In this document: one piece after another, positions 38,159 through 47,584 of the stretch
Numbering within the stretch: position 1 is the first letter of the stretch
How the letters are laid out: each line of letters begins with the position of its first letter
NCBI GenBank assembly: GCA_035489435.1
Contig: DATHKG010000060.1
Strand: one strand, 5' to 3'
DNA length: 64,000 nt
DNA from: DATHKG01 sp035489435
GTDB lineage: Bacteria > Bacteroidota > Bacteroidia > Chitinophagales > Chitinophagaceae
The notes under the pieces: generated by a model
Database searches by the model: none
What the model saw: the letters and a program-made list of their open reading frames with translations, nothing else
What the model was told of the DNA's origin: nothing
Translations under genes and position numbers: made by a program

Positions 38159-39199
38159 CTAATCGTAAGTGACCTTTAAAAGGCTGCCATCACCAGTGCT
38201 GGTTACATACCAGGTATGATCATTCACTTGTTTAAGGCCAGCAGGTGTATTTAATCCCCCGGTAAGCTCTTTCATCGAATTTCCATTTGTCCAAACGAGC
38301 CGGCCTGAGTTTGGAACAAAGCCCATCTGGCCAAACTGACCATGTTCCATCACGAGTTTTCCTTTTCTGCCACCTTCAACTATATCAACCAGTGTTGTAA
38401 AGCCCGGCTGATATACAGACAGGGCCCCGCCTGTACTTAGTTTGTAGATTGTAGCCTTGCCCTGCGGAAAAGGAAAGCCCGTTAGAGTTGTAACAAGCAG
38501 ATTCTGCCCGTCATAATACAGTGATGTTGGCACCTGGTGAATCTGTGGGGGTCCTACCGGTGTAGGGTTAGCTATAGGCGCAAATTCTGTAACTATGCTC
38601 AGTACTCCATTACTGGCGCGACGTAGCACCGCGTTTGAGGCCGCGTCCGTAAGATATATATTTCCGCCATCTCCTGCTACGATGCCATATGCATGTGTTT
38701 CATAAATCTTGTATTTAAAGTCGTAATCGAGCACAAAAGCACCAATATTCTCATAAGACAATGTGGAGGCATCTTTTGGTGCGTCGCCGGTTTGATAAGA
38801 TGATGGGTTGACTTTATAAAGTTTACTATGACTACCTACGATGTATAACACCCCATTTGAAATAAGCAAATGTCCGGGGCCCTCGATTTCACCGTTATCA
38901 ATTTTATAAGAATCAAATCCGGTATATACCGGGTATTTTTTGCCATCCTTTGTAACGACGGATACTTTGCCATCGTTTTTCCCGGTACCCATTTCTGCGA
39001 CCCAGATCCTTCCATATTGATCGGCCTCTACGCCAATTGGAATGGCAAAACCGTCTGCAATAGTCGTGATTTTTAACTCAGGTTCAAGGTAGTCTTTGAT
39101 TTTATGACAACTACCGGCAACCAGCAGTATCACTAACAGGCAAAGAGCAGGAAAAAATGGCTTAGAAAATTTGTTTGAAGTGACTGATAGGTGTTTCAT
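38159..39199 (-). CDS. ScyD/ScyE-family beta-propeller lipoprotein
   Basis: A 346-residue lipoprotein (lipobox VAGSC, Cys near residue 31). The body is a beta-propeller of the ScyD/ScyE type: IADGFAIPIGVEADQYGRIWVAEMG, GPGHLLISNGVLYIVGSHSKLYKV, YGIVAGDGGNIYLTDAASNAVL. The name comes from scytonemin gene clusters of cyanobacteria, but most Bacteroidota members are exported proteins of unknown function. Convergent with the DUF1579 gene. Confidence 0.85.
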   Translation of the reverse strand: MKHLSVTSNKFSKPFFPALCLLVILLVAGSCHKIKDYLEPELKITTIADGFAIPIGVEADQYGRIWVAEMGTGKNDGKVSVVTKDGKKYPVYTGFDSYKIDNGEIEGPGHLLISNGVLYIVGSHSKLYKVNPSSYQTGDAPKDASTLSYENIGAFVLDYDFKYKIYETHAYGIVAGDGGNIYLTDAASNAVLRRASNGVLSIVTEFAPIANPTPVGPPQIHQVPTSLYYDGQNLLVTTLTGFPFPQGKATIYKLSTGGALSVYQPGFTTLVDIVEGGRKGKLVMEHGQFGQMGFVPNSGRLVWTNGNSMKELTGGLNTPAGLKQVNDHTWYVTSTGDGSLLKVTYD

Positions 39200-39915
39200 G
39201 TTTTGTGTGAGTTTAGTGATGATTCAATCAAACAATAATCGGAATTTCACAGGCTTATATGTATAACCGGTTCACAGACCTCGGATGCGCCGCCGCCGTG
39301 ATAAAAGGAATCCACTAATCAATTGGTGAGTTTGTTTTCGCGTATGTATAAGGGTTAGGACCGAAGGAGGGACCTTTTAGTTCAGGCCAATCAGCCGTAT
39401 TTATCCGGGAATCCAGGTGCGGAAGTTTTTATCAATAGCTGATACCGGTAAGCCGATTTGCATAAATCAACATAATTTTTGTTTTAGCAAAATGTTGATA
39501 GATAACAAATCAGGTTTGACGAAGGCTCAACTTTATTGTGGTAGCCGTATTAGTATTTTTGAAAAGCAATGTGGTGATAGCCGGTAAGCAAAGTAAAATC
39601 AAAAGCGCTGACCCGGCCAATCCGCTTAATGCAACAGCACCCGGTAGCAGGAACTTCAATAAGATCAGTTTACTGCTTTGCATATGAGGGGTTATTCGGG
39701 TCCATCCCATGGACATACTAAATTTAACAAGTTTTTTTATAAAAACCTCAGAAGTTTTTTTTAGCAATTTTCAGCGGGTAGTTGGTGAGAAATAGAGGGT
39801 TATTGGCAGTTTAACACGAAAAGGTGATGAACGGATTATGTAGGATTTTGCACGTTTCATCAAATAGATTTTTCGGCTTTTGATCTTCCACCGACTTTGA
39901 GGTAAATACTTTTTT
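39200..39915. other. 716-bp stretch with at most one small gene
   Basis: Apart from the doubtful small membrane frame at 39510-39767 I see no gene, RNA or repeat here. The right end should contain the promoter of the dioxygenase gene; no consensus element stood out. Confidence 0.5.
39510..39767 (-). CDS. Doubtful small membrane protein
   Basis: An 85-codon frame whose middle encodes a plausible transmembrane helix (GAVALSGLAGSALLILLCLP); an ATG at 39683 would give a 57-residue form starting MQSSKLILLKF. No family is recognised, no ribosome site or promoter is visible and the ends look random. It could be a real small peptide or a chance frame. Confidence 0.25.
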   Translation of the reverse strand: MLKKTSEVFIKKLVKFSMSMGWTRITPHMQSSKLILLKFLLPGAVALSGLAGSALLILLCLPAITTLLFKNTNTATTIKLSLRQT

Positions 39916-40599
39916 ATGAGAAGTAATTACCTGATTAACCCCCTGGTTATATTAATCCTGATTATCTCAGTCTTAACTATTGTTAATTCCTGCCAGGCTC
40001 AAAGTCAAAAAAAAACTGAAGATAAAAAAGCAACATCCAAAAGGATTGTGGGTGGCCGCTGCGATGGTTGTGAAGTGATGTGGGCTGGAGTACCCACCCG
40101 GATAGATTCTAAAGATACCAGCGCCGGATGGAATGAACCTGGCCAGAAATTAATCATCTCCGGGAAGATATTCAGGAAAGATGGCCGCACCCCGGCACCA
40201 AACACGATTGTGTATTATTATCATACGGATAACGAGGGATATTATTCGCCTGCAGCGGGACTGCCTGCTGAAGCCAAACGTCATGGACATTTAAGGGGCT
40301 GGGTTAAATCTGATAACGAAGGGAATTATGCGATCTATACCATCCGCCCGGTTCCATATCCAAAGGAAAATATTCCAGCTCATGTACACTTACTGGTTAA
40401 GGAACCAAATATTGATAATGAGTATTTTATTGACGAGTTGGTTTTTGACGATGATAAATTTCTGACTGCTTCAATCAGGGCGGGGCACGAAAACCGTGGT
40501 GGAAGCGGTATTCTTAAAGTGAATGCCAGTAATCCTGTCCAAACCGCTTCACACAATATTATACTGGGGCTTAATATTCCCGATTATCCTGAGAAGTAA
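39916..40599 (+). CDS. Exported intradiol ring-cleavage dioxygenase-like lipoprotein
   Basis: A 227-residue lipoprotein with lipobox VNSC (lipid Cys at residue 26), so it is anchored in the envelope rather than cytoplasmic like classical catechol and protocatechuate dioxygenases. The non-heme Fe(III) ligands appear conserved: Tyr109/110 (DNEGYYSP), Tyr148 (RPVPYP), His156 and His158 (AHVH). A CDGC pair (Cys49, Cys52) precedes the domain. Possible substrates are aromatic diols such as lignin fragments, but Bacteroidota members are uncharacterised. Monocistronic by spacing. Confidence 0.88.
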   Translation: MRSNYLINPLVILILIISVLTIVNSCQAQSQKKTEDKKATSKRIVGGRCDGCEVMWAGVPTRIDSKDTSAGWNEPGQKLIISGKIFRKDGRTPAPNTIVYYYHTDNEGYYSPAAGLPAEAKRHGHLRGWVKSDNEGNYAIYTIRPVPYPKENIPAHVHLLVKEPNIDNEYFIDELVFDDDKFLTASIRAGHENRGGSGILKVNASNPVQTASHNIILGLNIPDYPEK

Positions 40600-40838
40600 C
40601 TATTCTCACTGACATTGTACTATCCCCGGGGTTATACTCAGCGTCTGAGTATGGCCAGGTTTACCTCTTTTATTTCCCTGGTATATAATTCTCATAACTT
40701 TTATTGAATAACACTTATGCTTTAGTAATATATAGCCCGTTGTTTGGATAGCCGATATATTTGAGGGAACAAATTATTTATTGGCATTTGTAAGAAAGCT
40801 TCCCTGGATGCGACTAATAATTAAATCGATCATCGCTG

Positions 40839-41324
40839 ATGGAAAAAGAGTTTATCAATCTTATAAATGATCACCGGGCCCTTATATTCAAGGTTTGTAA
40901 TGTTTACTGCCATGAAACTGAAACCAGGCGGGATTTGTTCCAGGAAGTGGTGTTACAACTCTGGAGATCTTTCCCGGGTTTTAAAAGAGAGTCCTCCAAC
41001 AGTACCTGGATCTACAAGGTTGCACTGAATACAGCTATTTCAAATTTCAGAAAGGAAACAAAAAGAGTAGGTAAGTCGTCAATTACCGCCCTCGAATTTG
41101 AGATCCCTGATATGTCTTTTGACCCAGACAGCTTAGATAATAACCACTCCCTTCAACAAGCAATTGACAAACTTAATGACCTGGAAAAAGCGGTCGTGAT
41201 GTTATACCTGGATGAGAATTCTTATGAAGAAATGAGCGAAATTTTGGGTCTTTCTATCAGCAATATCGGGGTCAGGATAAACCGTATAAAAAAGAAATTG
41301 ACAAAAATCCTTAAAACTTATTGA
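40839..41324 (+). CDS. ECF-type RNA polymerase sigma factor
   Basis: A 161-residue sigma-70 family protein: region 2 is at about residues 12-75 (LIFKVCNVYCHETETRRDLF, then LQLWRSFPGFKRESSNSTWIYKVA), and region 4 at about 105-160 (LEKAVVMLYLDENSYEEMSEILGLSIS then NIGVRINRIKKKL). Length and lack of region 1 and 3 are those of ECF factors. The gene for a membrane protein begins one base after its stop and is the likely anti-sigma or sensor partner. The target regulon is not deducible. Confidence 0.93.
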   Translation: MEKEFINLINDHRALIFKVCNVYCHETETRRDLFQEVVLQLWRSFPGFKRESSNSTWIYKVALNTAISNFRKETKRVGKSSITALEFEIPDMSFDPDSLDNNHSLQQAIDKLNDLEKAVVMLYLDENSYEEMSEILGLSISNIGVRINRIKKKLTKILKTY

Positions 41325-41325
41325 C

Positions 41326-41961
41326 ATGAATGTGGAACAACTGAAAATGGAATGGGCCAGGTACAATGAAAAACTGTCTTTGTCCCAACAATTAAGTGAT
41401 CAGCTGATAATGAGCATCCTTAAAGAAAGATCACGCTCGCGGATCTCGGCGATCAGGCGCAGTAACTTTTTATACCTTTTACTTATGTGTTTAGTATTGA
41501 CATTATTAATTGCGATCCTGGCCGGAAATCCATTTGACTTTAATTATAGCTGGCAGTTTATACCTTATGGTGTGCTCCTGCTTGGAGTTGCAATAACGAT
41601 AATAACACTTGTACAATCTTTACAAAGCTTGCCTGCGGATTTGAATAAATTGGATCTGTCATCATTTTTGAAACAAACTGTTTCTGCTTATGACACGAAA
41701 AGTAGAGTAGAATCCTGGTTTGGCATTATCATGTTTACAGGTGGCGTGTTGACAGTTTTTTCTTTCTTACCTAAGAAACTTGAGAACAAGAGTGTTTCGG
41801 AAGCTTTCTTAGAAACCGGTCTGATTGTTATGATCACAATTGTTATTTACTTTATTGCATTTAAAGCAGGAGCTTTTAAGAATCACAACAAGGCGGCATT
41901 TGAAAATGATCTGAAGGAACTAAATAATCTCAAAGAGCTCTCTGCAGAATTTAAACAGTGA
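41326..41961 (+). CDS. Membrane protein paired with the ECF sigma factor, putative anti-sigma
   Basis: A 211-residue protein with an N-terminal cytoplasmic helical domain of about 45 residues (QLKMEWARYNEKLSLSQQLSD) and four predicted membrane helices at about 47-65, 75-95, 133-150 and 160-180, then a charged tail. The start lies a single base after the sigma-factor stop, so translation is likely coupled. It lacks a clear zinc-anti-sigma HxxxCxxC motif, so the role rests on context. Confidence 0.75.
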   Translation: MNVEQLKMEWARYNEKLSLSQQLSDQLIMSILKERSRSRISAIRRSNFLYLLLMCLVLTLLIAILAGNPFDFNYSWQFIPYGVLLLGVAITIITLVQSLQSLPADLNKLDLSSFLKQTVSAYDTKSRVESWFGIIMFTGGVLTVFSFLPKKLENKSVSEAFLETGLIVMITIVIYFIAFKAGAFKNHNKAAFENDLKELNNLKELSAEFKQ

Positions 41962-42101
41962 ACGCAGAATATTACCATCAGGCCGTGGCTTTTTTTCATC
42001 TCTTAATAAAAGTACACGGCCAGGTGAAGGAGATATAAATTGCCTGGGTTTTAGTTAAGATGGTTAATTTCATGGTATGAAAGGAAAATCTAAAATCATC
42101 A

Positions 42102-42749
42102 ATGCCGACGAATTTCAGTACCCGGAACTTTCATGATATCTGCGATAAACTTGGCTCGATAGACCCGGATCTTGCAGTTATTTTAGCAAGCTATGGTTAT
42201 CCTCCACTCTGGAGCAGGCCGAATAATTTTGAGACCCTTGTGCACTTCATCCTGGAACAACAGGTGTCGCTCGCCTCTGCATTATCCGCACTTCAAAAAC
42301 TAAAACAACATGTAGCAGATTTTACACCGGAAAATATAATTGCAATGACAGACCTGGAAATGCGGGCTTGTTATTGCAGCAGGCAGAAACAAGTTTATAT
42401 AAAAAATGTTGCATCTGCGATTATCAGCGGGGGGCTGGACCTGGCAACTTTCGATGCCATGGAAGATGAAGATATCAGGCTGCAGTTGACAAAGTTAAAA
42501 GGTGTTGGAAACTGGACCGCAGATGTGTACCTCATGTTTGTGCTTCAAAGGGCTGATATATTTCCTTCCGGTGATTTAGCAGCAGTAAATGCCCTTAAAT
42601 CATTAAAGTTATTACCAGCAGATGCAGACAGGAATATGATTCTTGCAATCAGCGGGCGGTGGAAACCTTATAGGACAATTGCCACTATGATGCTCTGGCA
42701 TTTATATTTAAGTAAAAGCGCGAAAGCAACGCGACTACCTGGCACCTGA
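42102..42749 (+). CDS. DNA-3-methyladenine glycosylase II, AlkA type
   Basis: A 215-residue base-excision repair enzyme of the HhH-GPD superfamily. LVHFILEQQVSLASALSALQ opens the domain, the helix-hairpin-helix is LTKLKGVGNWTADVYLMF, and the catalytic Asp lies in FPSGDLAAVNAL, followed by the GRWKPYRTIATMMLWHLYL end typical of AlkA. It removes alkylated purines from DNA. The E. coli AlkA N-terminal TBP-like domain is absent, as in many short homologues. Confidence 0.93.
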   Translation: MPTNFSTRNFHDICDKLGSIDPDLAVILASYGYPPLWSRPNNFETLVHFILEQQVSLASALSALQKLKQHVADFTPENIIAMTDLEMRACYCSRQKQVYIKNVASAIISGGLDLATFDAMEDEDIRLQLTKLKGVGNWTADVYLMFVLQRADIFPSGDLAAVNALKSLKLLPADADRNMILAISGRWKPYRTIATMMLWHLYLSKSAKATRLPGT

Positions 42750-42977
42750 AGACATCATGCGATCTTCAGGCTGGTGCCATTGCAGCTATAATAATTTCTT
42801 CCTGAACTTTGTTGTTTAGTTGTAGATATTTCCACTTAGTATGGGAAGAAAGCATAGTTGGGTTATAATACATCGAAGCTGTATTCGTTTGTTAAGGTTA
42901 TTGCCCTGGTCCTCTTTTTTGTACCGATTGGATTTGAAAATACCAGGTCATCTAAACCAGTTATCCGGATTTCCCAA

Positions 42978-43559
42978 ATGTTACTTAAACAAATCACCAT
43001 ATATCTGACTGTTGATGAAGATACTATTGATTCATATTTCAACATACACGATCCGTCACCTTTGTATAAGCGGCAGCTAAACCAGGAATTTGAGCAATAT
43101 ATCATGTCCTCGATTGTAGCGATCAAGAGATATTCATTAATACGGTATAAACTTGTTTGTAAAAATGAATCCGATAAAAAATATGTCGAGCCTTTAATAC
43201 ATGCAGTCCGCCGGCATTTCTCTATTCAGAAATCAATAAAGGAATCTCAGTTTACCAAGTTCAAAAAAAGCTCTTATAAATTACTTGGCTTCAGTTTATC
43301 GATGGTGGTGATTTGCCATCTGATTCTTGCTGCATTTACAATATCAAATGAAACAATGCATTCAATATTTGAGAATGCTATGGAAGTATTTAGCTGGGTT
43401 ATCCTCTGGCGGCCAATAAACGAGTTGGTATTCGGATGGAATCCTTACCTGAAAGATATATCTATATTTGACCGTTTGATAAACGCAGATGTTCTTACAA
43501 GTGAAATGTATGCTGTTGAGCTTAAAAAGCCGGAGCAACAAATATGCGTCGCCTCCTGA
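42978..43559 (+). CDS. Hypothetical protein with one or two membrane helices
   Basis: A 193-residue protein from the ATG at 42978; an earlier in-frame TTG at 42858 would add a 40-residue hydrophobic stretch of unclear value. Charged N-terminal region (TVDEDTIDSYFNIHDPSPLYKRQL), a membrane helix (LLGFSLSMVVICHLILAAFT) and a second weaker one (FSWVILWRPINELVFGW). No family recognised. Its 3' end overlaps the next gene by 16 bp, indicating an operon. Confidence 0.65.
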   Translation: MLLKQITIYLTVDEDTIDSYFNIHDPSPLYKRQLNQEFEQYIMSSIVAIKRYSLIRYKLVCKNESDKKYVEPLIHAVRRHFSIQKSIKESQFTKFKKSSYKLLGFSLSMVVICHLILAAFTISNETMHSIFENAMEVFSWVILWRPINELVFGWNPYLKDISIFDRLINADVLTSEMYAVELKKPEQQICVAS

Positions 43560-44197
43560 CTGCTATATTTTTTCAAATTCTTTGCTTTGCGGCTTATTCG
43601 CAACATGAATTAGGGATTGAGCAATATTCTTACCTGGGTATAGGGCAATTGAACACTTTAATGCCTGTAGCACATTTCAAAACCAATTCAAACTGGTATG
43701 CTGAAGCGCGTTATAATTACGACGAATTAAATACCTTTTCTTTATATGCAGGCCGGACTTTTTCAGGTGAACGAAACCTTACATATTCGATAACGCCGAT
43801 GATTGGTGGTATGGCTGGTAAAAGCCGTGGCGGATCTCTCGCATTAAATACAGAATTCGATTTCAGGGGGTTTAATTTTTCATCACAATCACAGTATAGC
43901 GTAAACGCCGATAGCCGAATGAATAACTATTTTTTCAGTTGGTCGGAATTGTCTTATCAACCGCTTGACTGGCTATATGCAGGTATTAGTTTGCAGAATA
44001 CACAGGTTTACAGAACAGCTACTTTAACAGAACCTGGGCTATTGGTTGGTTTATCTTATAAACAATGGAACTTTCCGGTATATAGTTTTAATCCTTTCGC
44101 AAATGAAAGATACTTTGTAGTAGGTCTTAACTGGGAACTTAGTTACAACCGCGCTAACAAAAAGAAACCTGCACCTGTGATCGTGCAAAATCCCTAG
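43544..44197 (+). CDS. Outer-membrane beta-barrel-like exported protein
   Basis: A 217-residue protein with a signal peptide ending CFAAYSQ. The rest shows regular alternating strands with aromatic ends (WYAEARYNYDELNTFSLYAG; LTYSITPMIGGMAG; YFVVGLNWELSY), consistent with an 8-10-strand outer-membrane barrel. The family is not named with confidence. It overlaps the hypothetical membrane-protein gene by 16 bp and is probably cotranslated with it; they may form an envelope pair. Confidence 0.72.
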   Translation: MRRLLTAIFFQILCFAAYSQHELGIEQYSYLGIGQLNTLMPVAHFKTNSNWYAEARYNYDELNTFSLYAGRTFSGERNLTYSITPMIGGMAGKSRGGSLALNTEFDFRGFNFSSQSQYSVNADSRMNNYFFSWSELSYQPLDWLYAGISLQNTQVYRTATLTEPGLLVGLSYKQWNFPVYSFNPFANERYFVVGLNWELSYNRANKKKPAPVIVQNP

Positions 44198-44370
44198 TCG
44201 TTTCTTGTTTCAATTCTCAACCTGTTATCTTCTCACTGCCAACCGCTCTCTATGTATCCACTTAGCTTTTACTAGGTAATGGATTTATAATTCAGGATCA
44301 GATTATTTATGGTCCAATTAAAAGTCATTGTGAACGTTATTAAAATTCCATTAATAATAACAACCTGACT

Positions 44371-45981
44371 ATGAAAATCCAATTTCTTTCTTTATGTCTG
44401 CTCTTCTGCAGTTTTCAATCTTTTGCTCAGGTAGGTGTCGGGACAACTACACCAAACTCAACACTTGATGTTAGAGGATCATTATCAACCGGATACAGAA
44501 CATTTACTGCAAATACAGCTGCTTTAATTACTGACAATGTTCTTGTTTTTACGGGTACCACGGCAGCTACACTTACATTACCAACCGCAGCTTCCATTGC
44601 AGGCAGAAGTTACCAGGTAAAAAATTCCAGCATTACCGGCCCGACTCCAACAGTTACCATCGCTACAACAGCCAGTGAAACGATTGATGGTTTAACAAAC
44701 TGGTCACTCACGGGTTTATACCAGACTGTTACTGTGGTAAGTAACGGCACTAACTGGAGCATTGTAAGTTTTCTTCCGACCAGTTCAAGTATAAGCTGGA
44801 GCCAGACAGGTAACAGCAATATCAATGCGGCCACAAATTTCCTCGGCACAACAGATGATAAACAGATGATTTTTAAATCAAATAATCAATCTTATCTCGA
44901 GTTCGGACGGAGGCAGACGCTTGGTCTCACACAGGCATATACTGATTATGACGACAATAACGAGAAGGTGACTTATATCCGCTCTGCGCTCCAGTTTGAA
45001 GCTACCGCCGCTAACTTTTATAAGCCCAAGATGTATACAGATGTAAACGGGAACTTCCGTGTGAAGGGAAGCTCTGCCGGTACTGACTTTTTTGAATTTG
45101 GATCAACCGGTGCCAGTAACAATGGCGGTTTTGAATTCATTATTGGTGATGATGGAGATGAGCCAATAGTTTTTAAAAGCTTTCATCATGTTAATGGCAT
45201 GTCAGAAATTATGAGATTGCAGAGCGGAAGAATGGCAGTTGGATCCAATGCTTTCAACGTTTCGAATCCCGAAAAATTACTTATTGATGCCGGCACTACC
45301 ACTTCTTATAACCTGATGACAGGTAAAGGCAGCATTGATAATTATCTGCAGATTAATGTTCAGAACAGGTCCGCCGGTTTAGCAGCCAGTTCAGATCTTG
45401 TAGCTACTGCTGATAATGGAACCGAGACAACAAATTACATCGATATGGGAGTCAATTCGAGTGGCTACAATAGTACCGGTGTCACTGGAAATATACCAGT
45501 TCTTAATGGAGTAAATAACACTTACCTCTATGGCGCCGGTAACGATATGACACTCGGCAATCTTGGTAACAATAAACCACTAATATTTTTTACCACTCCG
45601 GGAGCCAGTCAACCTGCAGCAGCAGAGAGAATGAGAATTACGGGAGCAGGTAATGTTGGAATAGGTAATGCAACGCCAAACTCAACTTTGTCAGTAAACG
45701 GATCTTTGTCGGTATCATACTATTCGGGCACGGGCGATTATACAATAAAAGCAACTGATTATGTCGTGATTAATACAGGTGCGGCCGTTAATTGGACCTT
45801 GCCTGTCGCCACCAGCTGCCCGGGCAGAACTTATAAATTGTTGAATCATGGTACCGGGTCTATAACGTTGTCAGAAAGTGTAAGAACCAATTCATCGACT
45901 ACTTCGACAAACATAAATAGCACTGGTACAAATTTCCTAGAGGTTTTATCTGACGGGACCCAATGGAGACGTCTTAATTAA
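44371..45981 (+). CDS. Large secreted repeat protein, tail-fibre or adhesin-like
   Basis: A 536-residue exported protein with signal peptide ending SFQSFAQ. It starts with GVGTTTPNSTLDVRGSLS, a segment used by many Bacteroidota tail-fibre-like and surface adhesin proteins. The same module recurs near residue 430 as VGIGNATPNSTLSVNGSLS, each copy followed by a strand-rich TLPTA/TLPVA block and an NGTNWSIV or DGTQWRRLN closing strand. The middle is low in charged residues and contains beta-strand arrays. No C-terminal T9SS domain is evident. Function: probable surface adhesion or matrix; substrate unknown. Confidence 0.75.
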   Translation: MKIQFLSLCLLFCSFQSFAQVGVGTTTPNSTLDVRGSLSTGYRTFTANTAALITDNVLVFTGTTAATLTLPTAASIAGRSYQVKNSSITGPTPTVTIATTASETIDGLTNWSLTGLYQTVTVVSNGTNWSIVSFLPTSSSISWSQTGNSNINAATNFLGTTDDKQMIFKSNNQSYLEFGRRQTLGLTQAYTDYDDNNEKVTYIRSALQFEATAANFYKPKMYTDVNGNFRVKGSSAGTDFFEFGSTGASNNGGFEFIIGDDGDEPIVFKSFHHVNGMSEIMRLQSGRMAVGSNAFNVSNPEKLLIDAGTTTSYNLMTGKGSIDNYLQINVQNRSAGLAASSDLVATADNGTETTNYIDMGVNSSGYNSTGVTGNIPVLNGVNNTYLYGAGNDMTLGNLGNNKPLIFFTTPGASQPAAAERMRITGAGNVGIGNATPNSTLSVNGSLSVSYYSGTGDYTIKATDYVVINTGAAVNWTLPVATSCPGRTYKLLNHGTGSITLSESVRTNSSTTSTNINSTGTNFLEVLSDGTQWRRLN

Positions 45982-46011
45982 GATGGAAATTCAAGAAATA
46001 TTCTAAACCCC

Positions 46012-47439
46012 ATGAAACCATTTCAAAACATCATCCTTGCCACCATCGCCTTTGCAATTGGCAATAATCTGCAGGCACAGGTTGATCTGCAGAATACAGG
46101 AGTGCTGTATGTTTCCGGTGCTTCGGATCTGATTTATATCAATGGATCCCTGACTAATGCCGCCGGGGCTGCTCTTACAAATAATGGTAGCCTGTATGTT
46201 AATCGGAATATTACCAACGGCCAGGTAACGATGGCTGCTGGTGCAGGAACATTGTATCTTAATGGCAGCATACAGCAACAAATTAGTGGTACGCAGGTCT
46301 TCAGAACCAATAATCTCGTGACAAATAATGCTGCTGGCGTACGTCTAAACAATGATTTGAGCGTTGCTGCAGTACATACATTTTCTTCAGGTATTGTTTC
46401 AACATCAGCAACTCCCAACTACCTTATCTATGAGGCAGGATCATCTTATACCGGTGATGGCGACTCGCGGCATGTGAATGGCTGGGTCAGGAAAAGCGGT
46501 ACCACCGCATTTTCATTTCCGGTAGGTAATGGTACAATTGAAAGAAAAATAGGAGCTAGCAATATCTCTTCTGCAACAGTGTTTAACACGAGATATATGG
46601 GTGCAACAACTAATACCACGAACGTGACTTCTCCGCTTTTTATAGTTGATCCGAATGAATTCTGGCAAATCAACAAATTGAGTGGTGGATCTGCCAATGT
46701 AAATATGAACTGGGATGATACCAAAGTCAATATGCCAAATTATGGCATTGCAGATATCCGGGTAGCTAACTATATTTCAGGAAACTGGACACAGGTTGGC
46801 GGGGCCGCTTCAGGAAGCACAGGTTCTACCGGTGCTATTTCATCAAATCTTATTTCTTCCTTTGGTGCCTTCACTTTTGGAAGTATAGCCTTTATCCTTC
46901 CGTTACATTTGTTGAATTTTTCTGCCGTTAAAAATAACGGCATTGTATTATTGAAATGGAATACGACAGACGAAGTAAACGTTAGCCATCATGAACCACA
47001 AAGAAGTGACGATGGTTTACTTTTTACCAGGATCGGTTCTGTAACTGCCAGGAACATCCAGGGTATAGATGCTTATGAATTTTCTGATGCAAAACCTTTA
47101 ACCGGAACAACATATTACCGTTTACGTAGCGTTGATAAAGATGGCCGGTCAACTTTATCAAAGGTGATAAACGTTTCGGGTGATGCAACTATATCCGCGG
47201 AACTGGCAATTGTAAACCCGGCATTCAAATCGATTTATGGTTTTACAAACAATTTGAGTGGAACCTTCCAGTATCAACTGAATACATTGTCTGGTCAAAC
47301 CGTACAACAGGGCATGGTAGATATAAACGTCTCCGGTCTTAACATCCCCCTGTCAGGATCTGTTAACAAAGGTATTTATCTGCTAAGCCTGCAAAAGCCG
47401 GGCTTCAATATGGTCCGGAAAGTAATGGTCGGAAACTAA
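46012..47439 (+). CDS. Secreted protein with type IX sorting-like C terminus
   Basis: A 475-residue exported protein with a signal peptide ending NNLQAQ. The N-terminal 280 residues are beta-rich and glycine/asparagine-rich (LYVSGASDLIYINGSLTN; GWVRKSGTTAFSFPVGNGT). An Fn3-like module follows at about 300-385 (LPLHLLNFSAVKNNGIVLLKW), and a type A T9SS-like end at about 400-475 (GIYLLSLQKPGFNMVRKVMV). Thus it is expected at the cell surface or free in the medium. It begins 30 bp after the adhesin-like gene and shares its transcript, ended by the terminator at 47478. Confidence 0.82.
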   Translation: MKPFQNIILATIAFAIGNNLQAQVDLQNTGVLYVSGASDLIYINGSLTNAAGAALTNNGSLYVNRNITNGQVTMAAGAGTLYLNGSIQQQISGTQVFRTNNLVTNNAAGVRLNNDLSVAAVHTFSSGIVSTSATPNYLIYEAGSSYTGDGDSRHVNGWVRKSGTTAFSFPVGNGTIERKIGASNISSATVFNTRYMGATTNTTNVTSPLFIVDPNEFWQINKLSGGSANVNMNWDDTKVNMPNYGIADIRVANYISGNWTQVGGAASGSTGSTGAISSNLISSFGAFTFGSIAFILPLHLLNFSAVKNNGIVLLKWNTTDEVNVSHHEPQRSDDGLLFTRIGSVTARNIQGIDAYEFSDAKPLTGTTYYRLRSVDKDGRSTLSKVINVSGDATISAELAIVNPAFKSIYGFTNNLSGTFQYQLNTLSGQTVQQGMVDINVSGLNIPLSGSVNKGIYLLSLQKPGFNMVRKVMVGN

Positions 47440-47477
47440 TGCCAGGAAAACTTAAGAATGTCTTTTTATAATATCTG

Positions 47478-47514
47478 TCCGTCCTTGTCTAATACATGAG
47501 GGCGGATTTTTTTT
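47478..47514 (+). terminator. Terminator of the two secreted-protein genes
   Basis: Stem TCCGTCCT pairing with AGGGCGGA (one G-U pair), then eight T. It ends the 44371-47439 transcript. Confidence 0.78.
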
Positions 47515-47529
47515 ATCAAAGTATGTTAC

Positions 47530-47556
47530 AAAAAAAACCCGCAAAAAATTACGGGT
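47530..47556 (-). terminator. Terminator of the response-regulator gene
   Basis: On the minus strand ACCCG (47556) pairs with CGGGT (47537-47541), a 10-base loop, then eight T. It lies 29 bp after the response-regulator stop. Confidence 0.75.
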
Positions 47557-47584
47557 CCAAATTGTGAAAATGCGATGATCAGGT

